This document shows, piece by piece, positions 42,969 to 51,495 of a stretch of 64,000 nt of DNA. Each line of letters opens with the position of its first letter. Position 1 is the stretch's first letter. The notes beneath the pieces were generated by a model. It made no database searches. It had not been told where the DNA came from and worked only from the letters and a program-made list of their open reading frames with translations. Origin of the DNA: Polyangiaceae bacterium (GTDB lineage: Bacteria; Myxococcota_A; Polyangia; Polyangiales; Polyangiaceae); contig JAICUB010000002.1 in assembly GCA_025936045.1 (NCBI GenBank), positions 229,063-293,062 on the forward strand, given 5' to 3'. The position numbers and the translations under genes are program-made.

Positions 42969-43799
42969 TCAGAGCGGTTCGATGACTGGATCCTCGGTGC
43001 GCGTGAGCGAGACGAGCGAGCGGCCCTCGATGCTGCGGAAGCTCGGCGGGACGTCCGTCGCTTCCGATACGATCAGCGTGAAGTGCGTGCTGTCGAGACT
43101 CGGAATGCGAGCTTTTCGCAGCATGTCTTCGCCGAGCAAGCCTTCGATGTCGTAGCGGCCGCGCAGGACCCGGTAAGCCATCACGCCGTTGCGGTGCACG
43201 GCGACCATACGCTCACCGTTCGAGACCAGGATGTCGCCGCCGTTCGGGCCGTGACCCTCCTCGGCCGACAGCCGATCGACGAGTGCGATGGAGGCACGGA
43301 GCGCCGCCGAGATCGCCTCGAAGCTCGCGTGGGCCGATTCGAGGTGACCGGCGTCGTGCAAGAACGACAAAAACAAATAGAAGAAGAGCTCGCTGTCCGT
43401 CTCGCCGCGCACGTTACGACGCAAAAACTCCGGCTGGGCCTCCAGCAGTCGTTCGCGCAAATGAGAAAACCCGGCGATCGTTCCCGTCTGCGCCCAGAGC
43501 CACGACCGATAGCGGAATGGGTGGGTGTTTTCGGTTCGCAGCGCGCCGACGCTCGCGAGCCGAACGTGCCCGAGCAGCACGTCGGCGCGCACGTCGTCCG
43601 CCGCCTCGGCGAGGTCGATCACTTCCCGATCATCCAACGGCCGGCGGCGCAAAAGCACTTCGCCCGCTTGGTAGAAGCCGATGCCCCACCCGAGCGGTTG
43701 ATCGGGCGCGCGGCGCTCCTTCAGAACGTCCGCGCTCGAGGCGAGCACCAGGGCCCCGAGGTCAGCCCGGTTGCCGATGAAGCCGAACATGCGCGCCAT
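42969..43799 (-). CDS. Class II glutamine-amidotransferase-like protein lacking the catalytic cysteine
   Basis: A 276-residue protein. It follows the YafJ/EgtC-type GATase pattern: MARMFGFIGNRADLG start, LGWGIGFYQAGEVLLRRRP, VLLGHVRLASVG, ENTHPFRYRSWLWAQTGTIA, and ETDSELFFYLFLSFL. Active relatives begin MCRxxGxxG, with Cys1 exposed after Met removal as the glutaminase nucleophile. Here residue 2 is Ala (codon GCG) and no other Cys lies near the N-terminus, so glutaminase activity should be lost while the NTN-hydrolase fold, including the TENTHPF region, persists. It may be a structural or regulatory protein. No alternative upstream start restores a Cys. Confidence 0.82.
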   Translation of the reverse strand: MARMFGFIGNRADLGALVLASSADVLKERRAPDQPLGWGIGFYQAGEVLLRRRPLDDREVIDLAEAADDVRADVLLGHVRLASVGALRTENTHPFRYRSWLWAQTGTIAGFSHLRERLLEAQPEFLRRNVRGETDSELFFYLFLSFLHDAGHLESAHASFEAISAALRASIALVDRLSAEEGHGPNGGDILVSNGERMVAVHRNGVMAYRVLRGRYDIEGLLGEDMLRKARIPSLDSTHFTLIVSEATDVPPSFRSIEGRSLVSLTRTEDPVIEPL

Positions 43800-43973
43800 C
43801 TGTCTTCTTGCCTCGCCTGAATCACTATCCTAGCACTCCTTCACGGCCATGGACGGACCAGATCACGAGCGTGCTCTCGCGCCGCCCGCGGACGGACGAG
43901 CTCGTGCCTGCTCGCTCTTCTGCATCGCATCCTCTCTCCACAACCTTCGAGCGGAGGAGTATGTTTCGCCGCG

Positions 43974-44810
43974 ATGAAGCTCGGAGACCGCTTCCTACTT
44001 GGTGCGCGCAGCGGCGCGCTCGTTGCCGTAATCCCGTTGCTCCTCTCCCTACTCGGTTGCAGCGCGGTCTACCCCGAGCTCTCCCCGCCGCTTCGCACGC
44101 CGCCGGCGGGGTTTCACCTCGACCCGCCGCCACCGAGCGACCTCTTCTATTTCCGCTTCGGTGGGGCCGATATTCCGACGAAAACTCGCGACGGCCGGCA
44201 TTGGGATTCCGTCGGGGGTGCGGCCCCCGACCCCTTCGCGAAACTCATCGTGAACGGGAAGGACCTCGTCGTCACGTCCGTCGAGAGCGACACGATTCGC
44301 CCCACGTGGCCGGAACAGGACCGCGCCAACTATCGCATCCACCCGAGCGACGCCCTGACGGTGGAGGTGTGGGACTCGAACCCCCTCAACAATCACCCCA
44401 TCTGTCGCGAGAAAGTTCCAAGCTTTCAGGATTTCGTGAAGGGCGATCAGCCCTATATGGAGATCGAATGTGACAACGGTGGACGTGTTCGTCTCATCGT
44501 GGAGCAGGCGCACTCGCGCCTCGGCCTCGGTCTTTATTACGAGCTCAGGATGCAGCAAGCGTTCGTGACACGGGTTCTCGCCGAATCGCCGGCTTCCCGC
44601 GCGGGCTTGCGCGGCGGCGAGGAGATCCTGACGGCCCAGGGACAGCCGGTAAAGACGATGGAGGAGGGGAAGCTCCAGAGCCTCATCAACGCAAACGCAT
44701 CGATCGGCGTGAAGCTCCAGGTTCGTTCGGAGAGCGGTGCGACGCGTGACGTGACGCTGCGTGACGGAGCAATTTACCCGGTCGCGGGCGAGGGCATTCC
44801 ACTCGAATGA
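43974..44810 (+). CDS. Lipoprotein with C-terminal PDZ domain
   Basis: A 278-residue protein. Lipobox LSLLGC gives a lipidated Cys near residue 29. The middle part (about 75-175) is beta-rich with KLIVNGKDLVVTS and ALTVEVWDSNPLNNHPICRE, a C2-like sandwich pattern. The C-terminal PDZ domain (about 190-270) contains VTRVLAESPASRAGLRGGEE and later VKTMEEGKLQSLI. There is no protease domain, so it is likely a binding or scaffold lipoprotein at the outer membrane. GGAGGAG lies upstream. The stop is 7 bases before the YgfZ-like gene, so the two are probably co-transcribed. Confidence 0.8.
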   Translation: MKLGDRFLLGARSGALVAVIPLLLSLLGCSAVYPELSPPLRTPPAGFHLDPPPPSDLFYFRFGGADIPTKTRDGRHWDSVGGAAPDPFAKLIVNGKDLVVTSVESDTIRPTWPEQDRANYRIHPSDALTVEVWDSNPLNNHPICREKVPSFQDFVKGDQPYMEIECDNGGRVRLIVEQAHSRLGLGLYYELRMQQAFVTRVLAESPASRAGLRGGEEILTAQGQPVKTMEEGKLQSLINANASIGVKLQVRSESGATRDVTLRDGAIYPVAGEGIPLE

Positions 44811-44817
44811 GGGCCGC

Positions 44818-45729
44818 GTGAGCGACGCGCTGAGTCAAGCGGCCCGAAGCGGCGCGCTCCTCGTGCGTGAGCCCGACCGTCGCGTCTTGAGTGTCACCGG
44901 ACCGGACCGCGCGACCTGGCTCAATGGCGTCGTCACGTGCGACGTCGCGGCGCTCGCCCCGGGGCAGGCGGCGTTCGGTTTGCTGCTCAGCAAGCTCGGC
45001 AAAATCCATACGGACGTCTATGTGCTCGCGAGCGCCGGCGCTCTGCTCCTCGCGTGTGCGCCCGGCACCCTCGAGCTTGCAACCACCGAGCTCGAGCGCA
45101 TGCTCGTGATGGAAGACGCGGAGCTCGGGCCGCCCGCGATCGAACACACGTGTTTCGCCCTGCACGGCCCCCGCAGCGCTGAGCTCGCGGAAGCCGCCAA
45201 CGGCGTCTCCGGCGTGGTTTCTGGCGCGCTCGATCGCAGCGGGCTCGGCGGAGCCGTGCTGCTCGTTCCGCGCGCGGGTGCGGACGCGCTCGCGGCCGAG
45301 CTCGCCGGGCGCGGCGCCGTGGTGGCGACCGACGCCGCATGGCAGACGCTCCGCGTCGAACGTCGCATCGGACTCTTCGGTATCGACTACGGAGCCGGCG
45401 ACAACCCACATGAGGCAGGGCTCGACCGAAGCGCCGTCTCCTGGAACAAGGGCTGCTACCTCGGTCAGGAGGTCGTGTTCATGCAGGACGCGCGCGGCAA
45501 GCTCAAGCGACGCCTCGTGCAGCTCGGTCTCGCTCTACCAGCTCCGCCGCCCGGTGCTCTCGTCCTCACCCCTGAAGGTGAGACGGCGGGTGAGGTGAGG
45601 AGCTCGGCCGAGAGCCCGCTGTCCGGCGGTGCCGTCGCTCTGGCCCGCGTGAAGGCTCCCCACTTCGAGCCGGGCGCCCGGCTGGCAGTCGGCGGGGCTC
45701 CGGCGGTCGTGCGAAGCGAGCCGGTCTGA
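44818..45729 (+). CDS. ygfZ: YgfZ/GcvT-like folate-binding protein
   Basis: A 303-residue protein from GTG 44818. It has the aminomethyltransferase-like fold: VTGPDRATWLNGVVTCDV near the N-terminus and, late, the signature NKGCYLGQEVV (K-G-C-Y-x-G-Q-E), which marks the YgfZ subfamily rather than true GcvT. YgfZ binds tetrahydrofolate and supports iron-sulfur cluster enzymes such as MiaB; the conserved Cys is in this motif. Length is normal for the family (about 300-325). It sits between the PDZ lipoprotein and cysteine synthase; cysteine supply is linked to iron-sulfur biogenesis, but operon membership with cysK is uncertain (53-base gap). Confidence 0.9.
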   Translation: MSDALSQAARSGALLVREPDRRVLSVTGPDRATWLNGVVTCDVAALAPGQAAFGLLLSKLGKIHTDVYVLASAGALLLACAPGTLELATTELERMLVMEDAELGPPAIEHTCFALHGPRSAELAEAANGVSGVVSGALDRSGLGGAVLLVPRAGADALAAELAGRGAVVATDAAWQTLRVERRIGLFGIDYGAGDNPHEAGLDRSAVSWNKGCYLGQEVVFMQDARGKLKRRLVQLGLALPAPPPGALVLTPEGETAGEVRSSAESPLSGGAVALARVKAPHFEPGARLAVGGAPAVVRSEPV

Positions 45730-45782
45730 GCCTCCTCCTGAAGGGGGGCACTCTGCAAAAAAGGGTGTAATCTCCGGCCCCC

Positions 45783-46742
45783 ATGAGCAAGACGCCCCCC
45801 TTGAGCGGCGCTGAAACGAGCCGCGTGACGCCCAATGGCCTCCGTGTGGCCGACGACGCGCTGGCCCTCATTGCCAATACGCCACTCGTTCGCCTCAAGC
45901 GCGTCGCACCGGCTGGCGGCGCAGCCGTCTGGGCCAAGGCCGAGCTCATGAACCCGGCGGGCAGCGTCAAGGACCGCCCTGCGCTCTCGATGATCGTCGA
46001 AGCCGAGCGCGCCGGACGTCTGGGTGACGGCGCGACCATCGTCGAAGCGACCAGCGGCAACACGGGCATCAGCCTCGCGATGATCGCCGCGGTGCGCGGT
46101 TACCGTTGCGTGCTCGTGATGCCGGAGGACATGAGCCTCGAGCGTCGCTACATCTTGCGGGCGTACGGCGCCGACATCGTTCTCACGCCGGCCACGGACG
46201 GCATGACGGGCGCGGTGTCCCGCGCCAAGCAGGTGCTCGAGGAGACGCCCGGCGCGTTCATGCCGAGCCAGTTCGCCAATCCGGCAAATCCGCTCGCCCA
46301 CGAACGCAGCACGGCGCTCGAAATTTTGGAGCAGACCGGGGGGGAAATCTCGGCTTTCGTGAGCGGCGTCGGGACGGGCGGCACCATCACCGGCGTCGGC
46401 CGCGTGCTGCGCGCCAAGCTCGGCAAGAGCGTCTCGATCGTCGCAGTCGAGCCCGCGGGAAGCGCGGTGCTCTCGGGCAAGCCAGCGGGAATGCATGGCA
46501 TTCAGGGCCTCGGCGCCGGCTTCGTCCCGCAGATCCTCGAGCGGGATCTTTTGGACCGTGTGGTGGAAGTGAGCGATGTCGCCGCCGAGCGCATGGCGCG
46601 CCGCCTCGCGCGCGAGGAAGGGCTGCTCGTGGGGCCGTCGTCGGGCGCGAACGTGCATGTGGCATGTGAGCTTGCGGCCGAGCTCGGCAAGGGCAGCGTC
46701 GTGACGATCCTCTGCGACTCCGGCGAGCGCTATCTCTTCTGA
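45783..46742 (+). CDS. cysK: Cysteine synthase (O-acetylserine sulfhydrylase)
   Basis: A 319-residue PLP enzyme. Lys63 in NPAGSVKDRPA is the Schiff-base lysine; EATSGNTGISLAMIAAV is the substrate-binding loop; GVGTGGTITGVGR is the phosphate-binding loop; the end has GPSSGANVHVA and LCDSGERYLF. All match CysK/CysM, making L-cysteine from O-acetylserine and sulfide. Length fits a CysK without a regulatory CBS domain. Assignment as CysK rather than CysM or a cystathionine beta-synthase cannot be settled from the motif. The loop GVGTGG is intact, so an active enzyme is expected. Confidence 0.93.
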   Translation: MSKTPPLSGAETSRVTPNGLRVADDALALIANTPLVRLKRVAPAGGAAVWAKAELMNPAGSVKDRPALSMIVEAERAGRLGDGATIVEATSGNTGISLAMIAAVRGYRCVLVMPEDMSLERRYILRAYGADIVLTPATDGMTGAVSRAKQVLEETPGAFMPSQFANPANPLAHERSTALEILEQTGGEISAFVSGVGTGGTITGVGRVLRAKLGKSVSIVAVEPAGSAVLSGKPAGMHGIQGLGAGFVPQILERDLLDRVVEVSDVAAERMARRLAREEGLLVGPSSGANVHVACELAAELGKGSVVTILCDSGERYLF

Positions 46743-46850
46743 GTGAGAAGACGCCGCTCGTTCTAGTGTGAGCGGATCACTCGGCGGAGCGAGCCGCTCG
46801 TCCCGCATTCGGCCACTGCTCAGAGAGATGAGTGCGCTAGAGTTCCGTGC

Positions 46851-48200
46851 GTGGGAGACGCGTTGAAAATGCCTTGGTTGCGACTCGGCTGGCTCGGCCT
46901 TTCGGTCGCGGGTCTGATCGGCGCTTGCGGCTCGAGCGGCAACGACAATCCCGGCGGAGAAACCGGCGGCTCGAGCGCGGGCGGCGAGGGCGGCACGAGC
47001 GCGTCTGGCGGCAGCGGCGGGACCGCCGGAACGGGGACGAGCGGCGGCAGCGGCGGGACGCTCGCGCTCGGTGGAAACGGTGGCAGCTCCGCCTCGAGCA
47101 GCGGCGGGAGCAGTGAGCCGGGTGGCGGTGCTGCCGGCGAGGAAGGCGGCGCGCCGGGCATGGGCGGCATGCAATCCTGCGCCGAGACGAACGAAGCAGC
47201 GAAGCTCGTTCCGGCGAACCTTCTTTTCTTGATCGACAAGAGCGGGAGCATGAATTGCAACCCGCCCGAGGGCGACGCGGCGGTGAACGCGCGCTGCGCC
47301 GAGTTTCCGGTCCAGGAGGATCCGAACACGCCGTCGAAGTGGGAGGTCGCGAGCTCCGCGCTCGCCGACGCGCTCGGCACCTTGGCGGGACAGAGCAACG
47401 TGAGCGCGGGACTCACGCTCTTCCCGCAATCGAACACTTGCGGCGTGAGCGCGGATCCGGTCGTCGAGATCGCGAAGCTCGATGCGACCCAGAAACGAGC
47501 GATGTCGGACGTCCTCGACGGCGTGTCGCCCGCGGGAGAAACGCCGATCGCCGGCGCGACGATCCTGGCGTATCAGCACCTCTCGGACGCGCTCCGCGCG
47601 GGCAGCCTGCGCGGCAACACCTTCGTGGTGCTCATGACGGACGGTGCCGAGACCTGCAAGCAATCCGAACTGCCGAAGCTGCTCGCCACGGACGTGCCGC
47701 ACGCGCGTGACTTCAACATCCGCACGTTCGTCATCGGCGCGCCCGGCAGCGAGTCGGCGCGCTCGCTCTTGTCGCAGATTGCGTGGGAAGGCGGCACCGC
47801 GACGACCGCGGATTGCGACCACTCGGACACGGCGCCCGACGTGGGTGATTGTCACTTCGACATGACGACGAGCAAGGACTTCGCGAAGGATCTGAACGCG
47901 GCTCTGCAGAAGATTAGCCGCAACGCGGTGCTCACCTGCGACTACGACGTGCCGACGAATCCGAACGGGGGCGGGGTCGATCGCAGCAAGGTCAACGTGA
48001 CGTTCGAGCCGGGCGGCGGGAAGCCCGAGACGATCAAGCTCGACGACACGGCGAGCTGCGACCAGGCGAACGGCTGGCAATACAGCGAAGACGGCAGCAA
48101 GATCGTGCTTTGCGGCGACGCGTGCGACCGAGTGCAGGGTGACCCCGACGGAGAAGTACGCATCGAGCTCGGTTGCCCGACGATCAGGGTGGTGAGGTAA
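46851..48200 (+). CDS. VWA-domain lipoprotein with Gly/Ser-rich linker
   Basis: A 449-residue protein from GTG 46851 (ATG at 46869 also possible). Lipobox LIGAC, lipidated Cys at 26. Residues about 27-107 are a flexible Gly/Ser/Thr linker, a style characteristic of Myxococcota lipoproteins. The VWA domain starts about residue 120, with the MIDAS motif DKSGSM (Asp129, Ser131, Ser133), then GETPIAGATIL and LMTDGAETCKQS. Many Cys residues suggest disulfides. The C-terminal part has a repeated acidic 'CxxDxV' type ending (CDYDVP, then CGDACDRVQGDPDGEVRIEL). It abuts the next VWA gene, sharing its C-terminal pattern. Probably a surface adhesin-like or binding protein. Confidence 0.85.
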   Translation: MGDALKMPWLRLGWLGLSVAGLIGACGSSGNDNPGGETGGSSAGGEGGTSASGGSGGTAGTGTSGGSGGTLALGGNGGSSASSSGGSSEPGGGAAGEEGGAPGMGGMQSCAETNEAAKLVPANLLFLIDKSGSMNCNPPEGDAAVNARCAEFPVQEDPNTPSKWEVASSALADALGTLAGQSNVSAGLTLFPQSNTCGVSADPVVEIAKLDATQKRAMSDVLDGVSPAGETPIAGATILAYQHLSDALRAGSLRGNTFVVLMTDGAETCKQSELPKLLATDVPHARDFNIRTFVIGAPGSESARSLLSQIAWEGGTATTADCDHSDTAPDVGDCHFDMTTSKDFAKDLNAALQKISRNAVLTCDYDVPTNPNGGGVDRSKVNVTFEPGGGKPETIKLDDTASCDQANGWQYSEDGSKIVLCGDACDRVQGDPDGEVRIELGCPTIRVVR

Positions 48201-49772
48201 ATGGCAAAGCGCGGACAATGGCTCGCGAGCGCGGTCGTTCTTTCTGTGATCTATGCCTGCTCGGGCACGGCCGACGTGACGTCTTCGAATTCGCCGCACT
48301 CCATTACGGGCGGCTCCGCCGGCGACGGCACGACGGGCGGCTCGACAGGCAGGGGGGGTAGCTCGAGCGGCGGCAGCGCGAACAACGGCAGCGGCGGCAC
48401 CATCAACCTCACGGGCGGCAGCGGCGGTGCCGCGGCGAAGGGCGGCGGAGGCGGCAAAGGCGGCAGCGGAGGCTCGTCCCAAGGCGGCGAGAGCGAAGGC
48501 GGTATCGGCAACGATTTCAGCGCGGCGGGGCTGCCGGACATCGACTTCACCTACGATCCCCCGATGGGCGGTCAGGGCGGCGCCTGCGCGAGCGAAACCG
48601 GCGTGGCGACGCTGCGCAAGCGCCCGATGGACGTGATCGTCGCCATCGACAACTCCGAGAGCATGGCGGGCGAAATCCAGCAGGTCCAGGCTCGCATCAA
48701 CGGGGACTTCGCGGCAATCCTCGACGCGAGCGGGATCGACTATCGCGTGATCCTGGTCTCACGCTACGGAAACGTGTTCATCCACAACTTCGACGGTGGC
48801 GGCGCTTCCGACTCCGCGTACTCCATCTGCGTCGGGTCGCCGCTCAGCACGCTCACGTGCCCGAAGAACACGACGGATCCGACGCCCGCCGTCGCGAACA
48901 ATCCGAACAAGTTTTATCAGCACAGCACCGACATCGGCTCGAACGACCTCTGGTGCCGCATGCTGGACGCTTACACGCACACCGATCCGTATCCGCACGC
49001 ACGGACGAACTTTACTCCCGTCGCGCCGAACGGCTGGAGCGCCTTCGTGCGCAAGAACGCGTACAAAGTCTTCATCGCCATCACGGATGACAGCCCGACG
49101 CGCAACTCGACGAACGGCTGCTCGGCGCTGCTCTCCGGCAACGACGAACAAGCCTGGGCCACGCAGTTCGATGCCGCGCTCCGCGCCGCCGATCCCGCTC
49201 AATTCGAAACCGCGGCGGGGGAGCGCAACTACGTTTGGTACAGCATCGTCGGCTTCGCCGGCAACGCGGTGACGAGCCCGACGCCGCTCACGCCGACCGA
49301 CCCGATCGAAACCCGTTGCTGCAAGGGCGACGGCACCGTTCAAACGACGTGTCAGGGCACGACGGGTCCGAACCTGCAGGACAGCTCGGCGCCGGGGATC
49401 GGTTACCAAGCGTTGAGCATCCTCACGGGCGGTCTGCGTTACCCGTCTTGTTACAACTCGAACTTCAACGACATCTTCAACAAGATCGCGGAAGGCGTGA
49501 TCGAAGGCGCGCAGGCGTCGTGTGAGTACGACGTGCCGAAGCCCACGCACGGCATCGTCGATTTCGAGCAAACGGAGGTGTCGTACAAGCCCGGTAGCGG
49601 CCCGAACGTCTCGCTCGACCGCCATTCGTCGGACGCCGACTGCGGCGCGGGCGACGGCTTTTACTTCAGCACGGACTTCTCGAAGATCGAGCTTTGCCCG
49701 AGCACGTGCGACGCCGTCAAAGGCGACCCGTCCGTGAAGGTGTCGATCGACTTCGGTTGCCTCGGATCCTGA
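48201..49772 (+). CDS. VWA-domain lipoprotein, tandem paralogue
   Basis: A 523-residue protein starting immediately after the previous stop. Its signal peptide ends VIYAC with Cys20 as likely lipid site. A Gly/Ser linker runs to about residue 105. The VWA-like domain opens MDVIVAIDNSESM (Asp150, Ser152, Ser154 of the MIDAS), followed by VILVSRYGNVF and VFIAITDDSPTRN. Extra loops rich in Cys distinguish it from the first. The C-terminus repeats the neighbour's pattern (CEYDVPKPTHGIVDF, then ELCPSTCDAVKGDPSVKVSI), so the pair arose by duplication. Likely partner to the upstream lipoprotein at the cell surface. Ligand unknown. Confidence 0.85.
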   Translation: MAKRGQWLASAVVLSVIYACSGTADVTSSNSPHSITGGSAGDGTTGGSTGRGGSSSGGSANNGSGGTINLTGGSGGAAAKGGGGGKGGSGGSSQGGESEGGIGNDFSAAGLPDIDFTYDPPMGGQGGACASETGVATLRKRPMDVIVAIDNSESMAGEIQQVQARINGDFAAILDASGIDYRVILVSRYGNVFIHNFDGGGASDSAYSICVGSPLSTLTCPKNTTDPTPAVANNPNKFYQHSTDIGSNDLWCRMLDAYTHTDPYPHARTNFTPVAPNGWSAFVRKNAYKVFIAITDDSPTRNSTNGCSALLSGNDEQAWATQFDAALRAADPAQFETAAGERNYVWYSIVGFAGNAVTSPTPLTPTDPIETRCCKGDGTVQTTCQGTTGPNLQDSSAPGIGYQALSILTGGLRYPSCYNSNFNDIFNKIAEGVIEGAQASCEYDVPKPTHGIVDFEQTEVSYKPGSGPNVSLDRHSSDADCGAGDGFYFSTDFSKIELCPSTCDAVKGDPSVKVSIDFGCLGS

Positions 49773-49799
49773 ACGCCGCTCGCTCGCGAGCCTTCGCGC

Positions 49800-50579
49800 T
49801 CAGCTGCCGCTGAAGCGCGCCTTGCGCTTCTCCTTGAACGCGAGGACGCCTTCGCGGAGATCGGCGCTCCCGAGGAGCTCGGCCTGCCCCGAGGCCTCGC
49901 GAGCGAGCGCTTCGTCCAGGGTTCCGAACAGGCTCGCCCGTGTCGCATGCTTGATTTTTGCGAGCGCGAGCGGTGGACCCTCCGCGAGGCGTGCGGCGAG
50001 CGCGAGCGCTTGCGTGACGAGCTCGCTCGGCGGGACGGCCCGGAGCCCGAGCCCGAGCTCGACGGCGCGACCGGCGGTGAGGCGATCTCCGAGCAGCAGG
50101 AGCTCGAGGGCGCGACCGAGCCCGAGTAAGCGAGGCAGGTGGAAGGTGCCACCACCGTCCGGCATCAAGCCGATGCCGACGAACTTCTCCTCGAAGTAGG
50201 CGCGTTCGCTCAAAAGCCGGAGATCGCACGCGAGCGCCAGATCCGCACCGAAGCCGACCGCCGCGCCGTCCACCGCCGCGATCACCGGCTGCTTCGCGCC
50301 CGCGATCAGGCGCACGTTGCGCTGGAACGCAGCGAGGCGCTCCGCGAGGGGCAACCCGCCGTCCAGATCCCGCAGCGCTTCCTTGAGATCCGCGCCCGAG
50401 CAAAAGGCGCCGCCGTTGCCGGTCAGCACGATGGCGCGCACGCCGGGATCCGCCGTGGTGCGCTCGAGCGCGTCGCCGAGCGCGGAAACGAGCGCGCTAT
50501 CCAGCGCATTCAGCGTTTCCGGCCGATTCAAGCGCAGGAGAGCGACCGCCCCCTGCCGTTCCTCGAGGAGCACCGCCAT
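49800..50579 (-). CDS. Enoyl-CoA hydratase/isomerase family protein
   Basis: A 259-residue crotonase-fold protein from ATG 50579. The first oxyanion-hole segment is AFCSGADLKEAL; the second is AAVDGAAVGFGADLALACD. The catalytic loop KFVGIGLMPDGGGTFHLPRLLG has Asp where hydratases carry the second Glu, resembling PaaG-type isomerases of phenylacetate degradation rather than classic FadB hydratases. So isomerase activity on unsaturated acyl-CoA is plausible. The length is standard. It is divergent from mazG (70 bases between starts) and convergent with the VWA pair. No other acyl-CoA gene is adjacent. A longer reading through 50651 is unlikely as it would cover mazG's start. Confidence 0.88.
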   Translation of the reverse strand: MAVLLEERQGAVALLRLNRPETLNALDSALVSALGDALERTTADPGVRAIVLTGNGGAFCSGADLKEALRDLDGGLPLAERLAAFQRNVRLIAGAKQPVIAAVDGAAVGFGADLALACDLRLLSERAYFEEKFVGIGLMPDGGGTFHLPRLLGLGRALELLLLGDRLTAGRAVELGLGLRAVPPSELVTQALALAARLAEGPPLALAKIKHATRASLFGTLDEALAREASGQAELLGSADLREGVLAFKEKRKARFSGS

Positions 50580-50649
50580 CGACCTCGAGCGTAACACGGC
50601 GCCGGGCAGCCCTCGTTTCGGCCCTGGGGCGGTGCTACGAACCCGCGCC

Positions 50650-51495
50650 ATGGGCCGCCCATTTCCGATCCCCGAGTCGCCCCCGCTCGCCGAGCAGCAG
50701 GGAGCGAGCTATCCGTCCCTCGTCGCACTGATGCGCCGCCTGCTCGAGGAGGACGGCTGCCCCTGGGATCGCGAGCAGGACTACGCTTCGATCCGCCGCT
50801 ACGTGCTGGAGGAGGCGTGCGAAGTCATCGATGCCATCGATGCCGGGGACTTCGACGGCTTGCGCGAAGAGCTCGGCGACCTCGCGCTCCAGGTCGTATT
50901 TTTGGGTGAGCTCGCGCGGCGCGAGGGGCGCTTCGGCCCCGACGACGTGGTGCGCTCGATCGTCGAAAAGCTCGTGCGGCGCCACCCGCACGTGTTCGGC
51001 GACGTCACCGTCGAGGGCTCGGAGCAGGTGCTCACGAATTGGGAGCGCATCAAGGCCGAGGAAAAGAAGGACCGCCCCGTACTCGGCGGCGTGCCGCGCT
51101 CGCTGCCCGCGCTGCAGCGCGCCCAACGCATGAGCGAGAAGGTGAGTCGCGTCGGTTTCGATTGGCCGGACGGCCGCGGCTCGAGACAGAAGGTGGCGGA
51201 GGAGCTCGCGGAGTTCGATCACGCGCTCGCGTCGGGCGACCGAGCGCACATGGAGGCGGAGCTCGGTGACGTCCTCTTTGCGCTCGTGAACCTCGCGCGC
51301 CACCACGGCCTCGACGCCGAGACGGCTCTGCGCGGTACGGCGGACCGGTTTGCGCGGCGCTTCGGACACGTCGAAAATCGCGTGAAGGAGCGACACGGCG
51401 GCTTCGCGCGCGGCCCCGACGGCAAGCCGCTTCCCGGCCCGCCGCTCGAGGTTCTCGACTCCTATTGGGAAGAGGCGAAAGCGAAGGAGCAGTGA
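50650..51495 (+). CDS. mazG: Nucleoside triphosphate pyrophosphohydrolase MazG
   Basis: A 281-residue protein with two MazG segments. The first has CPWDREQDYASIRRYVLEEA and EEACEVIDAIDAGDFDGLRE then EELGDLALQVVF (the EExxE/ExxD metal-binding pattern). The second, from about 175, has KVAEELAEFDHALASGDRAH and AELGDVLFALVNLARH. This duplication is normal for MazG, which hydrolyses NTPs to NMP and pyrophosphate and affects (p)ppGpp stress responses. It is first in a plus-strand chain of overlapping genes: mazG-rlmN (4 bases), rlmN-accC (4 bases). Confidence 0.93.
   Translation: MGRPFPIPESPPLAEQQGASYPSLVALMRRLLEEDGCPWDREQDYASIRRYVLEEACEVIDAIDAGDFDGLREELGDLALQVVFLGELARREGRFGPDDVVRSIVEKLVRRHPHVFGDVTVEGSEQVLTNWERIKAEEKKDRPVLGGVPRSLPALQRAQRMSEKVSRVGFDWPDGRGSRQKVAEELAEFDHALASGDRAHMEAELGDVLFALVNLARHHGLDAETALRGTADRFARRFGHVENRVKERHGGFARGPDGKPLPGPPLEVLDSYWEEAKAKEQ

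Noticed and set aside
46764..46777. TGTGAGCGGATCAC resembling a lac operator half
   Set aside because: Isolated chance match; no LacI-type regulator or matching half site nearby.
45465..48482. Long minus-strand open frame (1005 codons) over ygfZ, cysK and the VWA gene
   Set aside because: Runs through three genes with clear catalytic motifs on the plus strand; composition is Arg/Ala/Val shadow.
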